Assembly (NCBI GenBank): GCA_041481895.1
Contig: JBGPCQ010000001.1
Span: 26,872-90,871, forward strand
Length of the DNA: 64,000 bases
Direction: 5' to 3'
DNA from: JAMPXD01 sp041481895
Lineage (GTDB): Bacteria > Desulfobacterota > Desulfuromonadia > Geobacterales > Geobacteraceae
Shown here: positions 1-8,228 of the stretch, piece by piece
Layout of the letters: each line of letters begins with the position of its first letter
How positions within the stretch are numbered: the stretch's first letter is position 1
Made by a program: the position numbers and the translations under genes
The notes under the pieces: generated by a model
What the model was told of the DNA's origin: nothing
The model's input: only the letters and a program-made list of their open reading frames with translations
Databases searched by the model: none

Positions 1-1231
1 CGGCGTTGATGAAGAAGGTCAGGGTGGGCTTTTCCTTCAGTTTCGTGATCTTGACGTCTTCGCACTCCACAACGCCGAAGGGAACCTGCATCTCGTATTT
101 GCGAACACCCACGGTGATCTTGGCGCCGTTTTCGCGATGGTAGGCAAACATCTCCTGAAATGGAACTCCGGTAAGAATGTCGCCGTTCATCACCAGGAAG
201 GGACCGCTGGCCTTTTTCATCAACTTGAGACCGCCTGCGGTGCCCATGGGGTGATCTTCCTTCAGGTAGTTAAGTTTCACCCCGAACGCATCACCGTCGC
301 CAAAATGCTGCATGATGCTCTCGGGGAGGTAATGGGTGGTAAGGCTCACGTCCCGGATTCCAGCCCTGCGAAGCTGTTCGATGGTTCTCTCCAGCAGGGG
401 GCGGTCCCCTACCGGGAGCATCGGTTTGGGAACCTGTTCCGTAAGGGGAAGCAGGCGCTTGCCGTAGCCTCCCGCCATGACCACAGCAGAAAGGTTGAGG
501 TGATCCTCGCCGATAAGGTCTCTGCGCAGATAGAAATCAACGACCGTGTTATCGCCATCTACCACCGGAAGGTGATTGATGTCATGCTGGTTCATCAGGT
601 GCAGGGCCTGTGACGCCGAAATCGAGGGCTGCGCGGTTACGGGCTTGCTGCTGGCGATGTTGTCGCAGGAGCATTCGAGGGAAATCCCGCGAAGGACGGC
701 CCGGCGGATATCGCCATCCGTCAGGAGGCCATGGAGCGTGGTGCCTTCCGAGCAGAGAATCAGAGCTCCGGTTCCTGCCCTGTCCAGTTGGGCGAGGGCT
801 TCGGAGATGGAGGCGGACCGGTGTATGACGACGCTGTCGAGGCGGCGTCTGGCCCGGGCCGCCCACTCTCCCTCGGCAAATAGGTCCCTGCGCAGCAGAA
901 AATCCACTAACCGCCCCTCGGCGTCCAGAACCGGCAGGTGATTTATGTCGTGCTGGTTCATGAGACAAAGCGCCTCGACCGGCAGAAGCTGCACACATGT
1001 GATGATCGGCATCCGGTTGGCAATGGTGCCGCACGGTTCGTTCATATCCATTTCCCTGAGCAGAGCACGGCGTACATCGCCGTCGGTCAGCAGACCATAA
1101 AGCTTTCTGCCCTCAATGCAGAGCGCCAGGGCGCCGGTCCCCGCCTTGTCCAGCTGGGCGATGGCCTCGGCAATCGAGAGGGTGGGGGAGATGACGACGT
1201 TTTCGTTTAGTTGCAAGGTAGTGGAGGTCAT
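1..1231 (-). CDS. Sugar-1-phosphate nucleotidyltransferase with two tandem CBS pairs (PtmE/HddC-like), partial
   Basis: The reading frame is open from an ATG at 1231 to the left edge (410 codons, no stop), so the C-terminus is missing. AGGTGAG stands just before the ATG. Residues about 12-120 and 132-240 are two copies of the same CBS-pair module, sharing the patterns AGTGAL, GLLTDGD and MNQHDINHLPV. From about residue 249 a nucleotidyltransferase domain begins with AGGYGKRLLPLT and the PKPMLPVG motif, followed by MGTAGGLK and VMNGDI. The family makes NDP-sugars from sugar-1-phosphates; PtmE-type enzymes of legionaminic acid synthesis have this CBS-NTase order but, as I know them, one CBS pair. 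It is the last visible gene of the nonulosonic acid module. Family is certain; the substrate (GlcN-1-P or a heptose-1-P) is inference. Confidence 0.85.
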   Translation of the reverse strand, partial: MTSTTLQLNENVVISPTLSIAEAIAQLDKAGTGALALCIEGRKLYGLLTDGDVRRALLREMDMNEPCGTIANRMPIITCVQLLPVEALCLMNQHDINHLPVLDAEGRLVDFLLRRDLFAEGEWAARARRRLDSVVIHRSASISEALAQLDRAGTGALILCSEGTTLHGLLTDGDIRRAVLRGISLECSCDNIASSKPVTAQPSISASQALHLMNQHDINHLPVVDGDNTVVDFYLRRDLIGEDHLNLSAVVMAGGYGKRLLPLTEQVPKPMLPVGDRPLLERTIEQLRRAGIRDVSLTTHYLPESIMQHFGDGDAFGVKLNYLKEDHPMGTAGGLKLMKKASGPFLVMNGDILTGVPFQEMFAYHRENGAKITVGVRKYEMQVPFGVVECEDVKITKLKEKPTLTFFINA

Positions 1232-1248
1232 GGCTCACCTTTGATGGT

Positions 1249-2619
1249 TTATGATGCTCCATTCCAGTACTGCCTGGAAAGCTTGCCGGTTGACGGTTCC
1301 ATCACGGCCACCGTCGTGGCGCCCGTGGCGTTGTTGGCGGCGACCCCGATCGCGCTCAACGCGTTCAGGGGGAAGGTTTCTTCGTCGAACACATACTGCC
1401 ACCGGTGGAAAGGAACTTCGATGTCGAAATTGTCATAGTGATAGGTCCCGGCGGCGGTCTTGAGCGCAAGCCAGGGCTGCGGCCCGAAGGTCGGCGTTTT
1501 AGAACGCACCTCCAGCACGTGCGTCGAGTTGTCGACCGCTGTCAACGACATGTCCAGCTCGCATGGCAGTTGGGGTGACAGGCCGAGCGCTCCGCGCATC
1601 GCCTCCAGCGCCTCGGAAAACCTGAACGGCACGTCCGGGAAATCCTTTGCCACGCGATTGAGCAGGTCAAGGACCCCCCCGATGTCCGGCCGCATGTCGC
1701 GAAAGTCATGATTGGTGAAGGCGAGCACCACGGGTTTGCCTTCCCTGGCCTCCTGAAAGGACTGGCGCATATCGCTCTCCGCCATCAGCCGGTATCGCGT
1801 GCCGACATTGAGGCAGCGCGTGACCCAGCGACGACAGGTGCCGGGCACCTGGTAATCATCCGGCGAGGGGTGGAACGGCTGCCAGTTTGCCGGCGCGCGC
1901 CGCCAGTCGCCGAACCGCCCCCCCTCGAGACCAAACTGGGTAGCATCCTCTTCCGTCGGGACCATTCCCTGACTGGAGTAGTCGAACGGGATGAACTGCT
2001 CAAGGAACCAGTGACTCTCCGGCCGGATCACGTGGAACCCTGGACGGTGGGCGGCAGGAAACCATTTCCTGTCGATCACCCGTCTCGACAGGATCTGGTT
2101 AAGGCTGTCCGAGTTGGCCCACCAGTGGGTGGCGCAGCGATGGGCTTCCTTGCGGAAGGCATGCGGATGATAGTGGAAATGAAGCCCGTCCTGCGTCGAG
2201 ATGGTCCCGTGCATCGTCTGCCGGTAGTGGTCGAAGATGTTGTGGTATCCCATGTCCCGGCGGCGGGGGTTGATCTCGTAATCGACGTGGTCGACGCAGA
2301 ACCAGTTATAGACCCAGCCGCCGCCGAAGGAGTCGCGAATCCGGGTGCGGAACTCCTCGGACAGGCATTCCTTGAGCATGGCGTCGACCTTGTCCCACGT
2401 GTCATTGTAAGCGAGCAGGTGCGGATCCACCACCTTCCTCACCGCCGATTCCAGTCCGCCCAAATCCACTTCCCCGGCCTGCAGGCGGCGCAGCATCGCG
2501 GCACTGGGTTCCAGATCGAGCTTGAAGATCGACTTCAGCCGACTGAAAGTTGCATCGACCGATTCGTGGAGCGGACCTTCCGTATCGATACAATGGACGA
2601 CGTAAACAGTTTCAGACAT
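1249..2619 (-). CDS. Polysaccharide-deacetylase-like protein of the glycan cluster
   Basis: 456 residues from the ATG at 2619, which has AGGTGAG 4 nt upstream; a GTG at 2628 overlaps that Shine-Dalgarno and is less likely. The N-terminus reads YVVHCIDTEGP, like the Asp-containing first motif of NodB/polysaccharide deacetylase folds. Later HFHYHPHAF (His-rich) and FTNHDFRDM could complete a metal site. About 100 C-terminal residues look like a separate beta-rich domain. There is no signal peptide, so it is probably cytoplasmic. It lies 17 nt upstream of the CBS-nucleotidyltransferase and downstream of neuB, so it probably edits a sugar or glycan intermediate. The deacetylase assignment is a motif-based inference; a glycoside-hydrolase-like barrel is an alternative. 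Confidence 0.6.
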   Translation of the reverse strand: MSETVYVVHCIDTEGPLHESVDATFSRLKSIFKLDLEPSAAMLRRLQAGEVDLGGLESAVRKVVDPHLLAYNDTWDKVDAMLKECLSEEFRTRIRDSFGGGWVYNWFCVDHVDYEINPRRRDMGYHNIFDHYRQTMHGTISTQDGLHFHYHPHAFRKEAHRCATHWWANSDSLNQILSRRVIDRKWFPAAHRPGFHVIRPESHWFLEQFIPFDYSSQGMVPTEEDATQFGLEGGRFGDWRRAPANWQPFHPSPDDYQVPGTCRRWVTRCLNVGTRYRLMAESDMRQSFQEAREGKPVVLAFTNHDFRDMRPDIGGVLDLLNRVAKDFPDVPFRFSEALEAMRGALGLSPQLPCELDMSLTAVDNSTHVLEVRSKTPTFGPQPWLALKTAAGTYHYDNFDIEVPFHRWQYVFDEETFPLNALSAIGVAANNATGATTVAVMEPSTGKLSRQYWNGAS

Positions 2620-2684
2620 CAAGCTCACCTCGGAAATTCATGCAGCAATGCCGTTCATCTGTACATCAACACTCCTGCGGCAGG

Positions 2685-3737
2685 TCACCCCAGGTCCTCC
2701 CAGCGGATCACCTGGTCTTCCTGAAGATCCCGGGCTAGAGTGCGTCCCAGGGCGTACGAAATCTCGGCCGGTGATATGCCGGTACCGGGCCGCTTGGCGT
2801 CCAGGTCCGCCTCCGTAAGCACATGCCCCCGCGAAAGGGGACGGCGTGTCACCAGGCTCCGTCTGAACTTCTTGCGCTTCTCGATCTCGGCTTCGGTCAC
2901 GATCCGGCTGCTCCCCCCAAGAGAAGTCTGAATGTTCCTTCCCTCTGCCACAATCGTCCGCAGTTCCGCCGGCGTGGCGGAAATGGCGTGGTCCCAACCC
3001 GGCATGTCCTGATCCAGAGTGAAATGCTTTTCGATGACGCAGGCCCCCAGCGCAATGGCCGCCAGGGGGATGGCGGTACCCATGGTGTGATCGCTGAAAC
3101 CCACGGGGACGTCGAATGCCTGCTGCAACGTGGCCATGTTCCGCAATTGGATCATATCGTAGTCGGGCGGATAGATTGAAATGCAGTGCAGCAGCACGAT
3201 CTGATCATTCCCTTCGCCACGAACCGTTTCGACGGCCTTCTCGATTTCCGCCAGGGTCGCCATGCCGGTCGAGATGAGCATCGGCCGCTGCTTGCGGGCA
3301 ACGTGCCTCAGCAGCGGCAGATGCACGATGTCCATCGATGCGATCTTGTAGAAAGGCACATCCAGCTTTTCCAGCAAATCGGCTTCATCCGGCGAAAAAG
3401 GAGTCGAGCAGAAGGCGATTCCCCGCTCCCCGCAGTACGAATGGGCCTCCATATGCTGTTCGGTCGTGAACTGATAGGCTTTCACCATCTCCTTGAGAGT
3501 ACCGAAATGACGCTTTTTGTCCGAATACTCGGAATTGCGGTCATACTCTTCCTTGGCGATGAGCGAGTTCTCCGTCCATGACTGGAACTTGACTGCATGA
3601 GCGCCGGCGTCGGCCGCGGCGTCTATGAGCTGCCGGCAAAGGTCCATGTCGCCGTTATGGTTGGAACCGATCTCGGCTATGATATAGGGAGGATTCTCTG
3701 GCCCAACCGGTACACCTCCAAATTGCACACTTTTCAT
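2685..3737 (-). CDS. neuB: Nonulosonic acid synthase (NeuB/LegI family)
   Basis: 350 residues. NeuB-family enzymes condense phosphoenolpyruvate with a 6-carbon amino sugar to make a 9-carbon sialic-type acid. The barrel begins with PYIIAEIGSNHNGD and AVKFQSWTE, continues with FCSTPFSPDEADLLE, KIASMDI, LISTGMA and LHCISIYPP, and includes GFSDHTMG and EKHFTLD, all typical of the family. The last about 60 residues form the SAF/antifreeze-like domain (RGHVLTEADLDAKRPG). The start at 3737 has GGAGA before it and overlaps the stop of the upstream glycosyltransferase as ATGA. Together with LegC, NeuD and NeuA the product is probably a legionaminic-type acid rather than Neu5Ac, but the sequence alone does not settle the substrate. 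Confidence 0.93.
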   Translation of the reverse strand: MKSVQFGGVPVGPENPPYIIAEIGSNHNGDMDLCRQLIDAAADAGAHAVKFQSWTENSLIAKEEYDRNSEYSDKKRHFGTLKEMVKAYQFTTEQHMEAHSYCGERGIAFCSTPFSPDEADLLEKLDVPFYKIASMDIVHLPLLRHVARKQRPMLISTGMATLAEIEKAVETVRGEGNDQIVLLHCISIYPPDYDMIQLRNMATLQQAFDVPVGFSDHTMGTAIPLAAIALGACVIEKHFTLDQDMPGWDHAISATPAELRTIVAEGRNIQTSLGGSSRIVTEAEIEKRKKFRRSLVTRRPLSRGHVLTEADLDAKRPGTGISPAEISYALGRTLARDLQEDQVIRWEDLG

Positions 3738-4651
3738 TTTGTCTCCTTTATGGGCGTCCACATTTTCTGCAATGCGGGATGGGCAACAGATGACCACCAG
3801 AGCGGGACCAGTTCCAGGTCGTTAAGGGCCTGAACATACTGCTCAAGCCGTGTCGGCTGGAGAACGACATGCCGGTGAAATGCTTCAACGTCTGAGGCCA
3901 CCCGCTCTAACGCGGCAAGGCGGTCAGCCATGGCACCCTCAAGTGGCATGGCACGCACGACCTGAAAATGATGCCGCACAAGCTCGCAGTCACTGATGAT
4001 CTGCCGCGGGCCGAAGGGGGGCCTGACCCGTGCCATGTTTGCGCCGTGCTGCCGGTAGTCCATTCGGACGACGTCGTCGAAAGCCAGTCTGGCCCCCAAC
4101 AGCCACGCCCGTGTCGCCAGGTACCAGTCCACGAGCGCTACGTCTGCGGGGATCGGCAGGCAGCGGCGCAGCAGTTTGGAGCGAAAGGTCGAGTTGGAAA
4201 GGCCGAAGATGTTGTTCCTGGGCAGGACATCTCCAGGACTCGCGTGGGACGGCAGTCCAAAGGCAAGGCTTATGGCTCCGCCCCCCTGGTCCACGAGACG
4301 CAGGGCGCATCCTGCAAGATCGCTCGTCCGCAGTGACTCGCGGGCGGAAGCGACGCGGGAAGGATGCAGTATGTCGTCGCTGTCGACCAGCACCACCCCG
4401 TCGCAGGTTTCCACCAAGCGCTCCAGCGCGCGCTGTCGAATCTGGGCCGGGGTTTCGCCGGGAGCGGACGGCACCCATGTTGCGTTCGGATCACCGCCCA
4501 TGGCGTCGATGGCGGCATCTGCAGTCAAGATGTCCAGTCCTATCCACAGCGTATGGTCATGATCGGTTTGCTCACGCACGGAGCGATACCAGTCCGGCAG
4601 GTATTCTTCTACGCCAGGATATATGGTTGTATAAAGGGCTAGTGTTTTTAT
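3734..4651 (-). CDS. Glycosyltransferase, GT2-like, with apparent ATA start
   Basis: The conserved-looking frame reads IKTLALYTTIYPGVEEYL before any standard start codon. The first codon after a GGGAGG Shine-Dalgarno is ATA at 4651-4649, and the frame is closed by a TGA a few codons upstream. The only standard internal start near the N-terminus is GTG at 4579, which has no visible ribosome site and would remove the first beta strand. VVLVDSDDIL is the GT2-type DxD region and a later LVDWYLATRAWLLG matches the acceptor half. 305 residues from ATA. The gene lies 42 nt after neuA and overlaps neuB by 4 nt (ATGA), so it probably transfers the nonulosonic acid or a nearby sugar. Acceptor and donor are unknown. 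Confidence 0.75.
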   Translation of the reverse strand: MKTLALYTTIYPGVEEYLPDWYRSVREQTDHDHTLWIGLDILTADAAIDAMGGDPNATWVPSAPGETPAQIRQRALERLVETCDGVVLVDSDDILHPSRVASARESLRTSDLAGCALRLVDQGGGAISLAFGLPSHASPGDVLPRNNIFGLSNSTFRSKLLRRCLPIPADVALVDWYLATRAWLLGARLAFDDVVRMDYRQHGANMARVRPPFGPRQIISDCELVRHHFQVVRAMPLEGAMADRLAALERVASDVEAFHRHVVLQPTRLEQYVQALNDLELVPLWWSSVAHPALQKMWTPIKETK

Positions 4652-4693
4652 GGCGCCTCCCTTGAATAGCCGATATCATCGCCCGTGCTCGGC

Positions 4694-5401
4694 TCAGCGC
4701 TGACCGTTCTGGTCGAGCCGCAATAGAACTTCCGCCATTGCCCAGTCGTCATAGGTATCAATATCCAGCCCCCGCTGCCAAGGGATTTCCCACCCTGTTT
4801 TTTCCGCCGTGTGGTAGGTGCCCTCACGGCGGAGGACCGCGGTTTTCGCCCACCAGATGGCGCCGGTGGGACAGAACAACTCCGGTAAATCCTGGCTTCG
4901 CTGGGTCATGGCGTCCTTGAAGACCGGGTCCAGCCTGAATTCATTGTCCCGGCGCATGGCCCACCAGGGGTTCTGCCAGCCATAGCGAACCACGGAAAGC
5001 TGGGAGCCGGCGCCGGTGTCGACAAACTGCCGGTGGCTGTCCGCGATGTCGAGGGCTGTCTTGAGGGGACAGTTCGGCATCAGTTGGCACACGAAGCCGT
5101 ATCTGTCTCCGTCGGGGTCAACCCTGAGCAGCATATCAACCGTGGCGGCGGACACGGGGGTGATGTCGTCAGCGAGATTCGGGTCACGCAGAAAAGGGAC
5201 TTCCGCCCCGTGCCGTTGAGCAGTTTCGGCGATCTCAAGACAATCCGTACTGACCAGGATCCGCTCGAATATCCCGCTCTGGGCGGCAGCCTCAATGGTG
5301 TATGCAATGAGAGGCTTCCCCCTCATTTGTTTAAGGTTTTTCTTGGGAATCCTCTTGGACCCCCCCCTCGCGGGAATCACCGCGATACATGCTTCCGGCA
5401 T
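4694..5401 (-). CDS. neuA: Acylneuraminate/legionaminate cytidylyltransferase (NeuA/LegF family)
   Basis: 235 residues. The enzyme activates a nonulosonic acid with CTP, giving the CMP-sugar donor. The N-terminus has the signature IAVIPARGGSKRIPKKNL, then GKPLIAYTIEAA and ILVSTDCLEIA, with LMPNCPL and FCPTGAIWWAK further on, all typical of the family. An upstream in-frame start at 5455 would add 18 residues with no homology-like content; the ATG at 5401 has GGAGGGG at good spacing. The gene follows the NeuD-like acetyltransferase by 22 nt and precedes a glycosyltransferase. This is the short NeuA form without a C-terminal hydrolase domain. Confidence 0.93.
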   Translation of the reverse strand: MPEACIAVIPARGGSKRIPKKNLKQMRGKPLIAYTIEAAAQSGIFERILVSTDCLEIAETAQRHGAEVPFLRDPNLADDITPVSAATVDMLLRVDPDGDRYGFVCQLMPNCPLKTALDIADSHRQFVDTGAGSQLSVVRYGWQNPWWAMRRDNEFRLDPVFKDAMTQRSQDLPELFCPTGAIWWAKTAVLRREGTYHTAEKTGWEIPWQRGLDIDTYDDWAMAEVLLRLDQNGQR

Positions 5402-5423
5402 CAGTGTGCCCCTCCACCCGTTC

Positions 5424-6053
5424 TCATCTGATCCTCTTCGCCGGGCTTCCCACATACGTTCCAGGATCCGTGATGTCCTTCACCACCGTCGAGCCGGCGC
5501 CGATCAGGCACCCTTCACAGATGTCGACGTATTGGATGACCGTGGCACCGGTTCCGATCATGCTGTTATGACCGATGGTTACCCCGCCGCTGAGCGTCAC
5601 CCCCGGTGCGATGTGGACGTTGTCCCCGATCCGGCAGTCATGCTCGACAGTGCTGTTTGTATTGATGATACAGCTCTGGCCAATCTCAGTGCCGCTATTC
5701 ACTACTACCCCGTCAAAGACGACTGTCCCGTCTCCCAGCACAACCGCCTCGTTAACAACAGCACTGGGGGAAATAATTACCGGGAAATCAAACCCGATTA
5801 CGGAAAATTCATGCTGCAGCCTGATCCTCATGTCTGAAATGTCGATTTTCCCTTTGCCGATTATCGCCTTGCCGGGCCCGTGGGTTCTGATCATCTCCGG
5901 GAGGATGCAGTCATCGCCAAGATGGAAAATCCCGAGAATCGAGCCCCGATCGTGCCTGTCGGTATATCCCGTTACTTCATAACCAGATTTTTTCAGGACG
6001 CTTATCAGGACCTTTGCGTGCCCTCCACCGCCGATAACGACAATCCTATTCAT
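5424..6053 (-). CDS. NeuD/PglD-family sugar O/N-acetyltransferase (LegH-like)
   Basis: 209 residues. The N-terminal Rossmann-like part reads RIVVIGGGGHAKVLI, the hallmark of NeuD/PglD proteins. From about residue 95 to the end it is a left-handed beta-helix of hexapeptide repeats, with the active-site-type stretch NSTVEHDCRIGDNVHIAPG and the end VGSPAKRIR. In nonulosonic acid pathways this family N-acetylates the C4 amino group placed by a LegC/PseC-type aminotransferase. The start ATG at 6053 lies inside the last codons of that aminotransferase (8-nt overlap), so the two are probably translationally coupled, which supports a LegH role. An O-acetyltransferase acting on the finished sugar is the alternative. 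Confidence 0.88.
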   Translation of the reverse strand: MNRIVVIGGGGHAKVLISVLKKSGYEVTGYTDRHDRGSILGIFHLGDDCILPEMIRTHGPGKAIIGKGKIDISDMRIRLQHEFSVIGFDFPVIISPSAVVNEAVVLGDGTVVFDGVVVNSGTEIGQSCIINTNSTVEHDCRIGDNVHIAPGVTLSGGVTIGHNSMIGTGATVIQYVDICEGCLIGAGSTVVKDITDPGTYVGSPAKRIR

Positions 6054-7200
6054 GGCGTAGCCAGTCGATAACATAGTCGATGTCTTGTTCCTGCAGGTTC
6101 GAACTGCATGGGATATTCAGTGTGATTTCCAGCATCCTTAAGGCTTTCTCAATACGGTAGTGCCGACAATCGCGGTATGGCAGCTGCAGGTGGTTCAGAT
6201 GCCAGACGGGCCTCGTCTGGATGCCCTTCACCTTCAGGTATTCCATCAATTCTTCCCGGTCTTTTCCGTAGACATTCCTGTCGATCTGCACCGGATACAT
6301 CCAATGGTTGTTCTGGGCATAAGGGGGACTGTCGGCAAGGGTCAGACCATCGATCTTTTCTATTTTCTCCTTGTACCTCAGGAAGTTTTTCCGCTTTGTT
6401 GCCAGGAATTCGGGCAGCAGCTCAAGCTGGGCTACCCCGATCGCTGCCTGGACGTTGGTCAGTCGGAAATTGTAGCCGATTTCGTTATGCACGTACCGGA
6501 CCTCGTCATCTTTCGCCTGGGTTGTAAGGTACTTGGCCTTTTCGGCAAATTCCGGAACGTTGGAGATGATCATTCCACCGCCGCCGGTAGTGATAATCTT
6601 GTTGCCGTTGAATGAGAAGCAGCCGATGTCGCCCATGGTTCCTGTATGCCTTTTTTCCAGTTCCGGATTGACATAAAAGGTGCCGAGGCTTTCGGTTGCA
6701 TCCTCAACGATCCTGATATTGCGGTCACGACAGATTGCCACCAGTTCGTCCATCCTGACGGCATTGCCGAATATGTGAACCGGCATAATCGCGGCAATTC
6801 TCTTGCCCGTGCGCTTGTTGTAGGTATTGCCGAGTCTGGTTTCGGTTTCTTCCCGCAGAAAATCTGCTGTTTTTTCAATGTCGATGTTGTAGTAATCGTC
6901 GCAATCCATGAAAACCGGTTCAGCTCCCAGATATTTTACCGAGTTTGCAGACGCAATGAAGGTAAGCGTCGGGACAATGACTTCTTCACCGGGGAGCACT
7001 CCGACAATCCTGAGAGCGACCTGAAGTGCCGCAGTCCCGTTGACGCAGGCGACTGCATGGGAAGCTCCCGTGAACGTGCCGAAATCCTTCTCGAATTTCT
7101 CAACATACTTGCCGGCCGTGGAAACCCATTCCGTATCCAGACATTCCTTGACATAATTCCATTCATTTCCCTTCAATGTAGGAACAGAAAGAGGTATCAT
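6046..7200 (-). CDS. legC: LegC-type PLP aminotransferase (DegT/DnrJ/EryC1 family)
   Basis: 384 residues. The enzyme moves an amino group from glutamate to C4 of a keto-sugar nucleotide. The N-terminus MIPLSVPTLKGNEWNYVKE and ECLDTEWVSTAGKYVEKFE is typical of the LegC branch. PVHIFGNAVRMDEL, EDATESLG and FSFNGNKIITTGGGG give the cofactor pocket, with the Schiff-base lysine in GNK. It overlaps the acetyltransferase by 8 nt and follows an SDR gene by 15 nt. The matching 4,6-dehydratase (LegB) is not seen in the window, unless the SDR upstream takes that part. Confidence 0.9.
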   Translation of the reverse strand: MIPLSVPTLKGNEWNYVKECLDTEWVSTAGKYVEKFEKDFGTFTGASHAVACVNGTAALQVALRIVGVLPGEEVIVPTLTFIASANSVKYLGAEPVFMDCDDYYNIDIEKTADFLREETETRLGNTYNKRTGKRIAAIMPVHIFGNAVRMDELVAICRDRNIRIVEDATESLGTFYVNPELEKRHTGTMGDIGCFSFNGNKIITTGGGGMIISNVPEFAEKAKYLTTQAKDDEVRYVHNEIGYNFRLTNVQAAIGVAQLELLPEFLATKRKNFLRYKEKIEKIDGLTLADSPPYAQNNHWMYPVQIDRNVYGKDREELMEYLKVKGIQTRPVWHLNHLQLPYRDCRHYRIEKALRMLEITLNIPCSSNLQEQDIDYVIDWLRHE

Positions 7201-7215
7201 AGTATATTCATCCCT

Positions 7216-8202
7216 TCAGATGTTTTTATAGGCCTTCGAATAGGGATCAGAAATTATCCCATCTTTCAGTATCCGATATATTTCCCTGATGCCGTCCGGC
7301 ACGGTTCTGGTTATTTCGAAGCCGAGTTCGTTTTTTATTTTAGAAAAATCGACTCGATAGTCACGGGGGTCTTCTGAGCTGCTGACAAATTTTATGCGCG
7401 CTTCAGGAACCACTTTCAGCAGTTCAGCGGCAATCATCGCCTTCTGGTAGTTCTCACCCGTGTCACCAACACCAAAAACGTTATGCCCAACAATTGAGGG
7501 ATCGCTTTCAAGAACGTGAATGCATCCCTTGGCCAGGTCCTCCACATGGCAATAGGGGCGCCAGAACTGCTCGCCGAAAACTTCGAGTTCCTTGCCCAAG
7601 GCCACTTCTCTGGTGAATTCATTCACCGTGAGGTCAAAGCGAGGCCGGGGAGAAAGCCCATAGACAGTTGCGAAGCGGAGAGCTGTTGGGGTAAAATCCT
7701 CGCGAGTTTTGCTTTCCAGCAGGTACTGCTCGAACTTGACCTTGAGTTCAGCATACAGTGATACAGGTTTCAGAGGAGAACTTTCATTGAGGTAGCCTTC
7801 ACCCGGCATCTTCCCATAATTGCTGCATGTTGATGCGAAGACGAATTTTTTTACAGTATTCGTTTCGCAGCAGAGATCGTAAAAATTCCTGGCACCGTTC
7901 CAGTTGATATCTTCGGCAAGTTCCGGTTGCTTGGCGCACGCAGGGTCGCCGACAATAGCGGCAAGATGAACTATAGACTCCACTCCGTGCAACGCCTTTT
8001 CAATGTCAGCACTGTTTCGCACGTCGCCTTTCATAAACTCGAAGTCTGGATCGGTGTATACGCCGATGAGCGATTCTCCGCCAAAACTCAGGTTATCCAT
8101 CCCCCTGACACGATACCCTTTTGTCAATAGCTTCCGCACCAGAACGGACCCTATGTATCCCGCCGCGCCGGTAACTAATATAATTTCTTGATTCGTAGAC
8201 AC
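7216..8202 (-). CDS. NAD(P)-dependent sugar epimerase/dehydratase (extended SDR)
   Basis: 328 residues from a GTG at 8202 preceded by GGAGGAGA. It has the cofactor motif VTGAAGYIGS near the N-terminus, GDVR, VHLAAIVGDPAC and the YxxxK catalytic pair in SLYAELK, with FASTCSNYG supplying the Ser/Thr. This is a full-length extended short-chain dehydrogenase acting on a nucleotide sugar. The family includes 4-epimerases, 4,6-dehydratases and reductases, and the sequence does not resolve which. The gene sits between a GT4 glycosyltransferase and legC, so it may supply either the nonulosonic pathway or another sugar of the exopolysaccharide. Confidence 0.85.
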   Translation of the reverse strand: MSTNQEIILVTGAAGYIGSVLVRKLLTKGYRVRGMDNLSFGGESLIGVYTDPDFEFMKGDVRNSADIEKALHGVESIVHLAAIVGDPACAKQPELAEDINWNGARNFYDLCCETNTVKKFVFASTCSNYGKMPGEGYLNESSPLKPVSLYAELKVKFEQYLLESKTREDFTPTALRFATVYGLSPRPRFDLTVNEFTREVALGKELEVFGEQFWRPYCHVEDLAKGCIHVLESDPSIVGHNVFGVGDTGENYQKAMIAAELLKVVPEARIKFVSSSEDPRDYRVDFSKIKNELGFEITRTVPDGIREIYRILKDGIISDPYSKAYKNI

Positions 8203-8228
8203 ATTCTCCTCCGGGATTTTATTGCACT

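Noticed and set aside
1708..2724. A 338-codon open frame on the plus strand
   Set aside because: Antisense to the deacetylase-like gene and the start of the neuB end region; no ribosome site or motif.
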